This document shows, one piece after another, positions 11,500 to 22,139 of a DNA stretch of 64,000 nucleotides (position 1 is its first letter; each line of letters opens with the position of its first letter). The notes under the pieces were generated by a model. It saw nothing but the letters and a program-made list of their open reading frames with translations. It did not search any database and was not told the origin of the DNA. The stretch lies in the NCBI GenBank assembly GCA_948567375.1, contig OX419757.1, forward strand, positions 68,138,001 through 68,202,000. The letters run 5' to 3'. The DNA comes from Lunularia cruciata (lineage: Eukaryota > Streptophyta > Marchantiopsida > Lunulariales > Lunulariaceae). The translations under genes and the position numbers were made by a program.

Positions 11500-12700
11500 G
11501 AATGGGATGGATGGAATTTATGGAACACCGAATCCACTTCCGCTAAACCATTGGGATTTTCATATCCAGATGTTACCCAAACATCATTTCACACAATTCA
11601 TCACCTCACGCTTTGGGTAAGATTTTTTTCATATGATCACCTTGTTTGAGGAACCCTTGATACTTCCGGTTGTAACTTATGGAGAACGGTGGACGTGCTG
11701 CATCTATATGTTAATCAATTAGATAAATTGGAAGTAGTGGGATAGAGTAGTAGTCATGGCGGTAATACTGGACATTATCCCTACGATGCAGCAACAAGTC
11801 AAGCACCTTACTTGATTGTTGGATGAACAAGACCAACAACAAGAGAATATATTTAGAGAGCACATGTTTGAGATGGAGAAGATTACATTTGATTTCCAAA
11901 ACCCAAGGTGTTTGAAGGCAAGAATCTTCCGTGCACAATGGAGAATTTTGTGTTAGACTACAAATGTTACTTTGAGACCACCAATTTTCAAGATTAACAA
12001 AAACATATTTTCTTGGCTTCTAGCCAATTGGATAGTGTGGCAAAACTTTGGTGGCGATTCTGAGTGGAGCAAGCTAAACGACAAATTGTTGCACCAATTT
12101 TGACATGGGTAGAATTCAAGGATGTAATACTTGGTCAATTTCAAATTATAAATGTCATCCGAGCCGCACAAGATAATTGACAAAGTTGAAGCACATTGGC
12201 TCAATAAGGAGCTACATCACACAATTTCAAAACATCATCATGCAAATTCTAGATATACAAGAAGGTGAAGTCGTGGATCAATTTGTGCAAGGATTGAAGT
12301 CACAAACTAAATTGGAGATGACCATGCAAGAACCACAAAATGTAAAAGAAGCCATGCAATTGGCTGAGCGCTTTGATTCCTTAGTTGCGACAACTTGGTC
12401 TTGACCTTGACCTACACAAAATTTACCAATACACTACGCACGGGTGGAAGAACCAACACCAATGGAGATTGATGTTATCCAACATAGACCACTTGGTATA
12501 GTGGATAGAGAAAGATTGTGATAAAATGGAGGTTGTTTTTATTGTCACCAAGTTGGACATCACATTGCTGAATGTCCACTTAGGAATGGGTGACCTCAAC
12601 AAGTTGCCCAAATGGAGTTTGTGGAATAGAATGATTATGAAAACAAGGAATCCTAGTAGGAGATTTTGAGCCACCTACTGGAGCTTGATTAGTTCCAATG
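11500..12700 (+). pseudogene. Chromovirus gag remnant with zinc knuckle
   Basis: The capsid-type region reads best at 12177-12404 (SIRSYITQFQNIIMQILD, then EAMQLAERFDSLV), typical of plant Ty3 gag. A CCHC zinc knuckle, CFYCHQVGHHIAEC, lies at 12534-12575. Stops precede the knuckle and interrupt the upstream part, so the protein cannot be made intact. Confidence 0.75.
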
Positions 12701-13250
12701 GGATTGAAGGCTTGACTTATGCAAGTTTGCTTTACTTGCAAGGTACAATATCTAATTGAGGTTATAAGATTTTGGCTGATTTTGGAAGTTTAGAGAATTG
12801 CATGTCTATGCAAGTAGCAAAGCAATTAGGCATTCCTATCAAGCCAGTGATTGGAAGTAGATTGATGATGGCAAATGGTAGAAAGGGTTATGAATTCCGT
12901 ACCTCACGTCCTGTTACTTTTAAGATTGGGAAGGAGTATTTGGAGTGTATAAGGTTTGTAATGGCACCTCTACACTATGATGTCATTCTAGGACTACATT
13001 GGCTTGAACGTCATAAGGTTCAATCTGATTGGACCTGATGACAAATTCAAGCACAACACCAAGGTAGGAATTTCTGATTAGGTTGTTTGGCACCTCTGAG
13101 TAAGACACCTAAGAATAATCAATCCTAGGATGGGAAGTTTGTTAGTGAAGCAGCCATAGAGCAAGCTTTGAAGGAAGATAAGTCTATTTTTGTGGTGTGG
13201 ATCAAGCCAATTGCACAAGGACAATCTAAGAAGAGCTAAGAGCCTCATCA
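12700..13250 (+). pseudogene. Chromovirus protease remnant
   Basis: 12772-13038 is open and resembles a retropepsin domain, with ADFGSLENCMS in the active-site position (family norm is D-S/T-G) and PLHYDVILGLHWLERH, the hallmark ILG(x)WL segment. The catalytic motif is degenerate and a stop follows at 13036-13038. Confidence 0.7.
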
Positions 13251-13254
13251 AGCA

Positions 13255-14190
13255 ATGGTTGATCAAATAGTTCAAGAGTTTGCGAATGTGTTTCCGGATG
13301 ATCTACCAAAGGGATTACCCTCCAATTGTGGCATGCCTTTCAAGATTGAGTTATTGCCAAGGAGTACTCTTGTGAGTAGACCAATCTATTGGCTCCCACC
13401 AAAGGAGTTTATGGAGTTGCAAACAACACTTATGGAGTTGTTGGAGAAGGGCTTCATATGACATAGTACCTCTCCTTGGGAAGCACCGGTATTGTTTGTT
13501 CCAAAGAAGGATGTAGGACTTCATTTCTATATTGATTATCATGGGCTCAATAAGCAAACAATGAAGAATGCATATCCCTTGCCTCGGATTGATGACTTGC
13601 TTGATCAATTGAGTGGAGCACGATACTTTTCCAAGATGGATCTTTGTTGCGGCTATTGGCAAATCCCCATTGATAGGAAGGATGTGCAAAAGACGGCCTT
13701 TTGCATAAGGTATGAGCATTTTGAGTGGAGAGTTCTACCTTTTGGGCTCACTAATGCTCCAATAGTCTTCATGGATCAGATGCATCAGGTGTTGGATGGA
13801 GTATTGGATTAGTACATGGTGGTGTTCTTGGATGATATCTTAATCTATAGCAAGATAGAGGCAAAACATGTGAATCACATGTAAGAAGTTCTAAGACAAC
13901 AACAACAATGGAAATTTTATTGCAAGAAGTCAAAGTGTACCTTTTGGCAAAAGGAAATTACCTTCTTGGGGCACAAGATCTCTTTGGAGGGGATCAAGAT
14001 GGAAGAGGAGAAAATCAGGCCATTATTGATTGGCCTACTCCAAAGGATGCTATCAAAGTTCAGGCATTTAATGGACTTGCCAGCTTTCATTGACGGTTCA
14101 TCCATTATTATGCTCATATGGCTGCACCATTGATTGACCTCTTGGAGAAGGACTCAAGCTTCTAATGGACCACCAAGCACAAAGAAGCAT
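13255..14190 (+). pseudogene. Chromovirus reverse transcriptase remnant
   Basis: Motifs appear in order: a leader [82 protein letters not shown], and the catalytic VVFLDDILIYS just downstream of an in-frame TAG near 13810. Several further stops occur (for example near 13460 and 13880). This is a clear Ty3-type RT that is not translatable as a whole. Confidence 0.88.
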
Positions 14191-14198
14191 TCTAGAAT

Positions 14199-14615
14199 TT
14201 GAAACATATGGTGTCTTCAAGACCCATTCTTCAACTATATGATCCTCAGCCACCCTATGTGGTTGATTTTGATGCTTCTAACTTTGCCATTGGAGCCATG
14301 TTGCAACAACAATTCCTAGATGGATTACATCCCATTGCTTTTGTGTCTTTCCAACTCAATATGCCTAAAAGAAACTACTCTGCTTGAGATTGAGAACAAC
14401 TTGCAATGGTTTATGCCACCAAGGTATGGAGGCATTACCTCTTGAGGGAAAAAATGATCATGCAAACTAATCACAAACTATTGTTGCAGACCTTATACTT
14501 GGAACACATGAAGAGTCAACATCATCAATGGAAGGAACAACTCCAATTGTTTGACATCAAACTTGAGTACAAACCAGGTTGGTTCCACATCATTCCTAAT
14601 GTTTTATCACAATGA
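14199..14615 (+). pseudogene. Chromovirus RNase H remnant
   Basis: It contains VVDFDASNFAIGAMLQQ (first catalytic Asp region), PIAFVSFQLNMPKRNYSA, a stop, then KVWRHYLLREKMIMQTNHK and a LEYKPGWFHIIPNVLSQ end (family: YxPGxxNxxADALSR). Two stops separate the halves. Confidence 0.85.
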
Positions 14616-14621
14616 CTTGAT

Positions 14622-15500
14622 TTGAAGTCTCTTCCTCTCATCACAGTAGCAATTACAATGGTGTTAATTGTCTCCAAGATCCAAAACAAGTTTAGTCAGC
14701 TCTACAACAAGATCCCTTCTTCCAAATGGTACAAGGTCACCTTACAACATGCGACAAGAAGTACAACACCTTCTCCATCATGGAAGGCCTTCTATTCCAT
14801 GAGGACCGGATCTATGTTCCAGCCAAAGGTGATCTTTGACTTGTGTGCCTTCAAGAAGCCCATGATTTACCCATAGTTGGTCACATGGATGTAGATAAGA
14901 CCTTGGGTACCCTCTAACACCAATGATGGTGGCCCAACATGATGCAAGATGTTCAAGAATTTGTCCGATCATGTGAGAGCTACCAACACAACAAGGCTAG
15001 CAACCAGAAGCCGAGTGGACTCCTTCAACCACTTGCCATTCCATCCGCTTGATGGGAGCATGTGGGCTTGGATCTCATCACATCCTTGACCAAGACAAAG
15101 CAAGGACACACAACAATCATGGTGTTTGTGGATAAGCTTAGTAAGCAAATCCACTTGGCACCAACTTGTGATATCGTGGATGTTCCAACCTTAGCGCAAA
15201 TCTACTTCAACAATGTCTCCAAGCATCATGGGATGCCACGTGTACTCATCTTTGACCATGATCCTTGATTTACCAAGAAGTTTTGGTAAGCACTCTTCGA
15301 GATACTTGCTTTGTCTATGGCCTATCATCCTCAAACTGATGGACAAACTGAACATGCAAATTGTACATTAGAAGATATGTTGTGTGCCTTTGTCAATGTC
15401 CACCATACCAATTGGATAGGGCCCTTTGATGTCACCCAAATTGTCGCTCCTATTGCTTATTGACTTGCTTTGCTTTGTCATATGCGTATCCATCCTATCT
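14622..15500 (+). pseudogene. Chromovirus integrase remnant
   Basis: The zinc region (HDLPIVGHMDV ... CESYQHNKAS) is broken by stops near 14,876 and 14,918. The core has LDLITSLTKTKQGHTTIMVF (first Asp), VLIFDHDP followed by a stop (second Asp), and MAYHPQTDGQTEHAN (Glu), so the DDE residues are still recognisable. Confidence 0.85.
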
Positions 15501-15559
15501 TTCATGTTTCCAAGTTGAAACCCTTTGTTCCTAAACCCTCTTCCTTTTCCTCTTGAGTT

Positions 15560-15750
15560 CAACTTCCCCCTCCTCTTGTCCCTATCAATGATCATGAGGA
15601 GTACAAAGTTGATTGTATCCTTGCGCATTGCCATATTCAACAAGGCCGTCAACAACATATGGAGTACAAGGTCCTTTAGAAAGGGTATCCCTATCATGAT
15701 GCCACATGGGGACCTCTTTCTCACCTCCAAAATGCATAGACGGTCATCCA
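15560..15750 (+). pseudogene. Chromodomain of the chromovirus
   Basis: Reading VPINDHEEYKVDCILAHC, then MEYKVL, a TAG where the family has Trp, then KGYPYHDATWGPLSHLQNA. This is the chromodomain signature (aromatic residues, KGYP..ATWEP..NL) found at the C-terminus of chromovirus integrases, thought to steer insertion toward particular chromatin. Confidence 0.82.
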
Positions 15751-15791
15751 GGAGTTCAAAGCTTCACTAGCAATGAAGACATCACCAACTA

Positions 15792-15805
15792 GTGATGGGG
15801 GAATA
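15792..15805 (+). other. Polypurine tract
   Basis: GTGATGGGGGAATA immediately precedes the 3' LTR start (TGACAATATAG), the expected plus-strand priming site. Confidence 0.75.
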
Positions 15806-16000
15806 TGACAATATAGAGTTTAACAACAAAGTTAGTAGGGCTAACAAAGTAGCAAATAAGACAAATTAGCCCAGAAAATTCTAGAAGTATCTAGGAAACT
15901 TCTTGGGAAGCTTCCTAGCTAGCTTAGCTTGTAAGTACCTCAAGTACGTAGCTTTTAGAAGGAAGTTTCTAGAAGCTTCCAACTAGCTTAGCTTGCACGC
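15806..16000 (+). repeat. Chromovirus 3' LTR, left part
   Basis: 195 bp matching 11069 onward of the 5' LTR, ending GCTTGCACGC where the nested element begins. It carries a four-unit perfect heat shock element at 15962-15979. Confidence 0.9.
15962..15979. promoter_or_regulatory. Heat shock element (four perfect units) in 3' LTR
   Basis: GAAgtTTCtaGAAgcTTC has four correctly phased alternating units, with two-base spacers throughout. The 5' LTR copy has three of these units. Confidence 0.65.
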
Positions 16001-16608
16001 TGTCGGGGAATTCGTTTGGCCTTGAGAGTGCACCGAGCACCTAGCTGCTTGTGCTTAGTTTGTCCTCGGCCTTCATAGAACTGGCTAGCTCACACGGTTT
16101 CAGCTATGGTTTTGGGACCTGACGGTTCCTAGGAGAGGCTGGATTTTTTATGAACAACAACTAGTATTCTATTCAGCTCAACCAGGCCAGACTACTGAGT
16201 CAAAACTTTCATATAGATGGACTGAGAGCTCCTAAAATGGAGCTTCCATGACACTAGTCACAGGTCAAACACACCATCATCTTAGCTCTACTAGACCTGC
16301 AAAATTTTCTTTCTTGTCCAGCCTTCTCTCTCTTGCAAGGTCCTTCATTCTCTTGCAAAGAACCCATTTTCTGCTCTGCACTCTCAAGGCCTTGCTTTCC
16401 TACAAAAATTTCTCTCCTCTACCTTGTACTCCTTCAAGGCATACTCCTTGCCATTTGTTCATATGGCCACTGTCATGCTCAATAGCACTTTCAAAAGTTT
16501 TCTCTCTCCTTCTGTCACAGACCAAGGCCAGGCAACCTTTGAAAATCTCTCTTCAATAGTTCACTCTTGTCCATACCAAGCCCTGGAGACTCTCGCTCCT
16601 TCACTCTA

Positions 16609-16749
16609 AAAAATCTTTCATTCACTTTGTCCAATCTCTCATTTGTCCTATCCAGTCTCTCATTCACTCTGTCTAGTCTCTCATTCACTTTGTCTAGTCT
16701 CTCATTTACTCTACACAATCTCTCATTCACTCTGCTCAGTCTCCCTTTC
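16609..16749. repeat. 21-bp minisatellite (about 6-7 copies)
   Basis: The unit CTCATTCACTCTGTCTAGTCT varies slightly. It translates as LSFTLSS heptads on plus and VNERLDR heptads on minus, so both strands stay open. No sign of a gene. Confidence 0.85.
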
Positions 16750-17159
16750 ATGAGAATTCTTCACTATTACATTTTCAACAGCACATCCTCTACATTCAAA
16801 ATTCATTCCATGTCCACCTCTTCACAACAAACATTCTTCATTCAAAATTTGCTCTCCTATCAACATTCTCACAATAAACATCCTTCCACATTCAAAATCA
16901 TTCCCTGTCCAGCTAGAGCAACCCTAATACAAATCTACCCATGTCACTGGCTGCTGCTCAGGGAAGCCAACCTTCAAAATCTCTCCTATCTTGTGCAAGG
17001 CAAAGTTAGACTCTTGAATTTCTTCTCCTGCTCCCGCCCTAGTTCAGTCCTTCCTGCAGATTTCAATTCCTTCTCTTCTCCACTGTTCCAAATCAATGAC
17101 CAAGCAAAACTCAAAAATATCCTGCTCTTGCAACAGCCATAGGCCTCCACTCTCAAAAT

Positions 17160-18040
17160 TTCCCCTCCTCCTGTCACAGCCGTAAGGCATCTCAAAAATT
17201 TCCTCTGGCCCTGCAACACTCTCACTCAACCTTTGAATTTCTTCTCCTGGCTCTGTCACAGCCTTAAGGCATCTTGAAAATTCCTCAGCCCTCAAGACTC
17301 TCACTCAATTTTTGAAAATCATCTCCTGGCCCTGTCACAGCCCTAATGCATTTTGAAATTCCTCCCTGGCCTGCAGCACTCTCACTCAACTTTCCAACTT
17401 TCTTCTCTTGTCACAGCCCTAAGGCATTTCGAAAATTCATCTCTGGCCCTGCAAGATTCTCACTCAACTCCCGAATACTTTCTTCTCTTGTCACAGCCCT
17501 AAGGCATTTCAAAAATTCATCTCTGGCCCTGCAAGATTCTCACTCAACTCCTGAATACTCTCTTCTCCTGTCACAGCCCTAAGGCATTTCAAAAATTCAT
17601 CTCTGGCCCTGCAAGATTCTCATTCAACTCCTGAAAACTCTCTTCTCCTGTCATAGCCCTAAGGCATTTCAAAAATTCATCTCTGGCCCCGCAAGATTTT
17701 CACTCAACTACTAAAAACTTTCTTCTCCTGTCATAGCCCTAAGGCATTTCAAAAATTCATCTCTGGCCCTGCAAGATTCTCACTCAACTACTGAAAACTC
17801 TCTTCTCCTATCACAGCCCTAAGGCATCTTGAAAATTCATCTTTGGCCCTGCAAGATTCTCACTCAACTACTGAAAACTTTCTTCTCCTGTCAAAGCCTT
17901 AAGGCATTTTGAATATTCATCTTTGGCTCTGCATGACTCTCACTTAACTCCCAAAACTTTCTTCTCTTGTCACAGCCCTAAGGCATCTCCAAATTCTTCT
18001 CTGGCCCTGCAAGATTCATTCTTGTAGCCCTTCACAATCT
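17160..18040. repeat. 80-bp tandem repeat, about 11 copies
   Basis: The marker TCACAGCCCTAAGGCAT recurs at 17174, 17255, 17335, 17411, 17491, 17571, 17651, 17731, 17811, 17891 and 17970, i.e. steps of 76-81 bp and mostly exactly 80. Central copies are most alike, edge copies diverge, as expected for an array growing by unequal exchange. Confidence 0.95.
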
Positions 18041-18560
18041 CTCTTCACTTTCTTGCAAAAATTCTTCTCTCTTGCTGCCACTCACCAACCACACCCTTCT
18101 CTCTTGGGAAAATTTTCTCACTCTCCAGCCCTCAATCTCATGTTCTCTTGCTTCCTTGCAAAAATTCTTCTCTCTCTTTCCTGCCACTCACCAACCACAC
18201 CCTTCTTTCCTGCAAAAATTTTCTCACTCTCCAGCCCTCAATCTCCTATCCTCTTGCTTCTCTGCAAAAATTCTTCTCTAAACAGCCACTCACCAATACA
18301 GTCCTTCTTTCTTGCAAAATTTCTCCTTCCTGCTGCCACTCACCAACCACTTCATTCTTTCCTATGAAAATTGCCTCTTTGTTCAGCCCTCAATCTCCTG
18401 CCCTCTTGCTTCCCTGCAAAAATTCCTCTCTACAGTCACTCACCAATCCTTCCTTCTTTCCTTTTGAGAGAAAACCTCACTTTTCTCTCCTCAATCTCAA
18501 GCCCTATGCTTTCCTGCAAAAATTCATTCTCGTTCAGCCCTCAGTCTCCCAACTTTGAAA
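18030..18560. repeat. About 103-bp degenerate tandem repeat (5 copies)
   Basis: GCCACTCACCAA-type segments recur at 18077, 18183, 18285 and 18335, with a variant at 18435. Units of about 100-106 bp contain CTTGCAAAAATTCTTCTC and CAGCCCTCAATCTC blocks, some shifted by half a unit. Confidence 0.8.
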
Positions 18561-19228
18561 TTTTCCTCCAGAGCTCTTCTTCCTGTCCCAACTCTCCAAA
18601 ACCATGCACACCCTCTTTTCCTTCAAGAAACCCCTTTATCACTTCCCAAAACCTCTACAGTTAGCCTCTGTCTTCTCGACTTCTCCATGTAGAAAATTCA
18701 ACTCCTGGCCACATTGCTCCTTCAAAAGCACATTGTCACTTCCCAAAAAACCCTACTGTCTACCTCTATTTTTCCAAGACTTCTCCATCTCTCTCTTCCT
18801 TCTATAAACCCTTTGAGATTTTTCTCCTAACAAAAACACTTCAAGATTTTTCTCCCTGCCAAATCTTTGATAATCCTCTCTTCTTCCCAAACCCAAAACC
18901 TCTCAATAATTCTCTCCTTCTCCTCACTTATCTGTCTTGCCCCATCCTTTTGCTACTGCCGCTAACTAAAATACTCTTGAGACCCCCCAATAACATAAAC
19001 AAACTCCAACGCTTAAGTGACATGCAAATAAACCCCCAAGCTTATGTAACATTAAAGAAAATCCACCACTCAATTTCCTCCTTCCCTTAATACAAGAGAA
19101 AATCCTTGAGCTTACAGGAACCCAAAAAAACTACCAGTTTCACCATAACATAAACCCTAGAGTTCACAAACATGAAAACTCACACCAAATGGCACCAATA
19201 CTATGTGTAGATTATTTTCCCAACGACA

Positions 19229-19465
19229 AAGCCAAGTAGGTGGCTTCTAGAAGGAAGCTTCTTGAAAAGCTTCCTTGTTAACTTGACTTGCACTCTAAGA
19301 AAGCGGCTCGAGGAAGCTTCGTGAGAAGCTCCTCAAGGGCCTTGTATGCTACTTATAAATATCAAATCCGGAGCTCATGCTAGGCATTTAGAGTTTCCCC
19401 TCATTCCAATGTCCCAATATGAGCTTCCATTCTCCTATTTCTCTCCTTTGTCTTGGTCTTTTACA
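19229..19465 (+). repeat. Chromovirus 3' LTR, right part
   Basis: It resumes the LTR at CCAAGTAGGTGGCTTC and ends GGTCTTTTACA, followed by the CAAAG duplication. It contains another perfect three-unit heat shock element, GAAgcTTCttGAA, at 19254-19266 and the TATA box near 19354. Confidence 0.9.
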
Positions 19466-19470
19466 CAAAG

Positions 19471-20420
19471 GGTGATAGTTTGGTGAAACAATGTTTTTTG
19501 ACTTTAATACTTGTATTGCAAGCATGTTACACCAAAACAAGGCAAACCCTAAAACACAACTACACTCATTCAAACAATAGGGGGTTTTAGAAATAGATTT
19601 GATGGATGTCTAAGGGATAAATAACAAACATCATAATAATTTTTAGTAAACTCTTTAACGAGATGAGATTGTAATAATTGAATGCTATGTAAATTAAATT
19701 ATGGGATATTTTATCCAAATTGCATTCATTTATAAAAATCAAGCCCTATGTTATAGATGTTTAGGAATGCCATAAGTAAATAAATGATTGTCAGACAAAT
19801 TGACATGTTTTCTCAAGAGGGTGGCCACATGGTTAGATGAGTCAAATATGATTTATGATTTGGTTTGCGTATTCAATATCCAAAATGCCTCCCTTAACAA
19901 TGCAAAATTCTAAACTTGGATTCACCACTCTCTTGAGCAAATGTGCGAGTTGTCAAAGCAACTAAAAACGGTTTTGTAGTTTTGCATTGGTGTGGGAAAT
20001 GATCAGTGCCGCCATGCGGAAACCAAGAAATTGATTAGGGGTCAAGGAATTTTATGCTTGGAGTGCAACAAAATTTTTGCAATGGGAGATCAATAACCTT
20101 GTTTTAGTGCAAGAGACTCACTTTTTGACGTTGATCCAGGACCTATAGTCATCTTTGGATTTTCAACCTCAACAACCATTAGGGAAATTTGGAGACCTAT
20201 TGAAGATGGCTTCTTCCATGCCATGAAAAACAAAGGAGGATGAACAATTTTGTATGGCAATGGACCATTATAGCCAAATACTTGATTATTTGGAGGACCT
20301 CAAGCATTTTGCACAGATTCATGGTGGGAATTGCAATAAGCCCATTTAGAAATTGAGTGCATTTATTTTCATGGCAACCTTTTGATTAAGGAGGGACAAG
20401 GATTTCTTACTTCTATGACA
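19471..20420. other. No gene recognised
   Basis: No supported coding sequence. The frame that becomes the ORF at 20421 may extend upstream to about 20,300 (an ECIYFHGNLLIKEG reading) with one stop, so the ORF may begin earlier. Confidence 0.4.
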
Positions 20421-21353
20421 GGTGACAAACTTTACAAGAAATGGTTGCGGTATATGAAACAATACAAAGAAACTCAGGAGCTTAAGAACTAGTCTAATGG
20501 AGAAGGTCTCACGGAGAAGGAATATGACAAAGGATGGAGAACTATAGAAGATAAATTGAATGGAATGTGCCCGCATTTTGCAAGAATGGAAGCCATGTTT
20601 GGGACTAGAGCAAACATAAGTCCACCTGCAATGGTAAGTTTAGGAGATTTTAATCCCAATTTGAGCGAGATTTGTGAGGCTGGTGAGGAAGAGGTCCATG
20701 AAGGTGCACAAGAGTGCTTGCAATTCTCATCTCCTCCAAAGGTGGTGTTCCCTGACTTGGGCCCCTAGTTGATCACAAACACCCAAGGGGTGGAAAGTAT
20801 CCCGAGTGGCCTGGACAATGGAATCCTATCACCCAAGGATGAGTCTCTATTTTTTCCACCAATCGAGGACTCGCCTTTCATTACACCCTCGCCTTTAACT
20901 TCTACAAGGTATGGATCTGAGTGTGCTTTAGTCGACCAAGAAGGGGAATGTGACCCAAAGAGGAGGAAAGGTGGAATATCAATAAGTAAGGTACCTAGGT
21001 TATCACCTAGTATGTCATTATCTCATGATTTAGCAAAAATTACCATATTGAAGGTAGATACTACAAAATCCAGGGAGAGGTTATGACTAGCTGAACTAGA
21101 AGCAACCAACATGAGGAAAAGAGAGAAAAAAATGATGAGAATGGAAGCAAAGCATGTTAGATTAGAGACAGAGAAGATGAAAATTGAAATTGAGAAAAAA
21201 TTGAGTGTAGATAAAAGGAAAGCTAGGGCAAACAAATACAAATTTAAGGAGAAAAGTTTGGAATCAAAGTGCTTTCATGAAATCAAAATGAGTCTCATAC
21301 AGGTAGGGAAAACTCCCAGGGAAATAAGTAACTATTTCAAAGTGCTCACTTAG
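20421..21353 (+). pseudogene. Decayed ORF with C-terminal coiled coil, unidentified (possible transposon accessory protein)
   Basis: One frame, open except for stops near 20,491 (TAG), 20,766 (TAG) and 21,084 (TGA). It reads KKWLRYMKQYKETQE, then GWRTIEDKLNGMCPHFARM and EAMFGTRANISPP, an acidic and proline-rich middle, a basic stretch (DPKRRKGG), and a strongly charged coiled coil (KREKKMMRMEAKHVRLETEK). The layout resembles DNA-binding accessory ORFs of plant transposons (for example ORF1 of PIF/Harbinger), but I cannot name the family. The only stops are single substitutions, so it decayed recently. Confidence 0.35.
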
Positions 21354-22139
21354 GTTCAATGTCCATCATACTCTATTGATAGAAAATAGTATACCAATAT
21401 GTAACCTTTATTATGTTTTTAATAAAGATGGGTTATGGAAACTTGATAAATGCTGCTAGATGCCGCTTGTTACCGCTTAGTGCCACTCCTTACCACTCAA
21501 TTCCTCCCATGTTTTTTCTTGGCCGCACCTAGTTGGCCTAAGATGCCAAAAATTGCCACTTTGTACCACCAATAAACTCTTTTTTGCCACCGCTACTTGT
21601 TGCTCAATGCCGCACTTTGTTGAATTAAGGCTAGCTAGCACTCATTGGCGCTTGCCAACGCTCATAAGTGCTTGCAAGCACTTGTAAATGGTGGTAGGCA
21701 CTTGTAGGCACTCGTTTTTAATTGTTGGCACATGTTGGCACGTGTTGATGCTAGTTGGTGTTGAGGGATGCTCGTAATGGGGTAAGTGTGATGACTCATG
21801 ATGTTGGTGGCGCACACATAGGTCCCAGGTGATGTCTTGTTTGATACACAAGGCACAATTGAGTATATAACACATGAAAATATGAGAGTTAGACAAAAAT
21901 ATGAGAGTTTCACAAGTGTAAACTAAAATATATATGAGTATAAAAGATAAATGTATACATGGGGATAAATGAACAAAAGATGTGTATAAATAGGGAGCCA
22001 ATAAAACCTAAACCTATAATTATGGTAGAGGAGGAGGTGAAGAAGAAGAGGGAGATGCACCATGGTGTCTAAGTGCTACTACTGCGTCTTCAAGTCTACA
22101 ATGATATACATGATGTTGAATCCTAAATGGACTCAATGA
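21354..22139. other. No gene; degenerate short repeats
   Basis: 21,450-21,770 consists of degenerate units such as TTGCCAC, TTGGCAC and GCACTTG. Sequence to 22,139 is AT-rich without supported coding content. Confidence 0.5.

Larger units (their letters stand above)
16001..19228 (+). mobile_element. 3.2-kb TG...CA insertion (possible long solo LTR or non-coding retroelement) nested in the chromovirus 3' LTR
   Basis: It begins TGTCGGGGAA and ends CCAACGACA, so TG/CA ends lie in a TGTCG...CGACA inverted repeat, typical of plant LTRs. The flanks ACGC (left) and AAGC (right) replace one ATGC in the uninterrupted 5' LTR, consistent with an eroded 4-5 bp target duplication. No retrotransposon proteins are seen. 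Most of it is pyrimidine-rich tandem repeats (16609-16749, about 17160-18040, about 18030-18560). A long solo LTR is the simplest reading; a LARD-like element is an alternative. Confidence 0.65.
11064..19470 (+). mobile_element. Complete but decayed chromovirus (Ty3/gypsy with chromodomain), with 5-bp target duplication
   Basis: The element spans 11069-19465. Both outer flanks are CAAAG (11064-11068 and 19466-19470), a perfect 5-bp target-site duplication. The order is 5' LTR, tRNA-iMet primer site, gag with zinc knuckle, protease, reverse transcriptase, RNase H, integrase, chromodomain, polypurine tract, 3' LTR, which is the Ty3/gypsy order and specifically chromovirus. All coding regions contain stops or frame breaks, so it cannot be autonomous. 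The 3' LTR is split by a 3.2-kb insertion at 16001-19228. Confidence 0.92.

Noticed and set aside
16567-17142. 191-codon plus-strand frame rich in Leu/Ser/Phe, and its minus-strand partner
   Set aside because: It is produced by the 21-bp tandem repeat and pyrimidine-rich sequence of the nested element. Both strands are open for the same reason and no domain is seen.
17160-18040. CRISPR-like regular repeat
   Set aside because: Units are contiguous 80-bp tandem repeats without distinct spacers, in a nuclear plant genome.
18053-18558. Overlapping plus-strand frames of 69-136 codons
   Set aside because: Shadows of the 103-bp repeat, without conserved domains.
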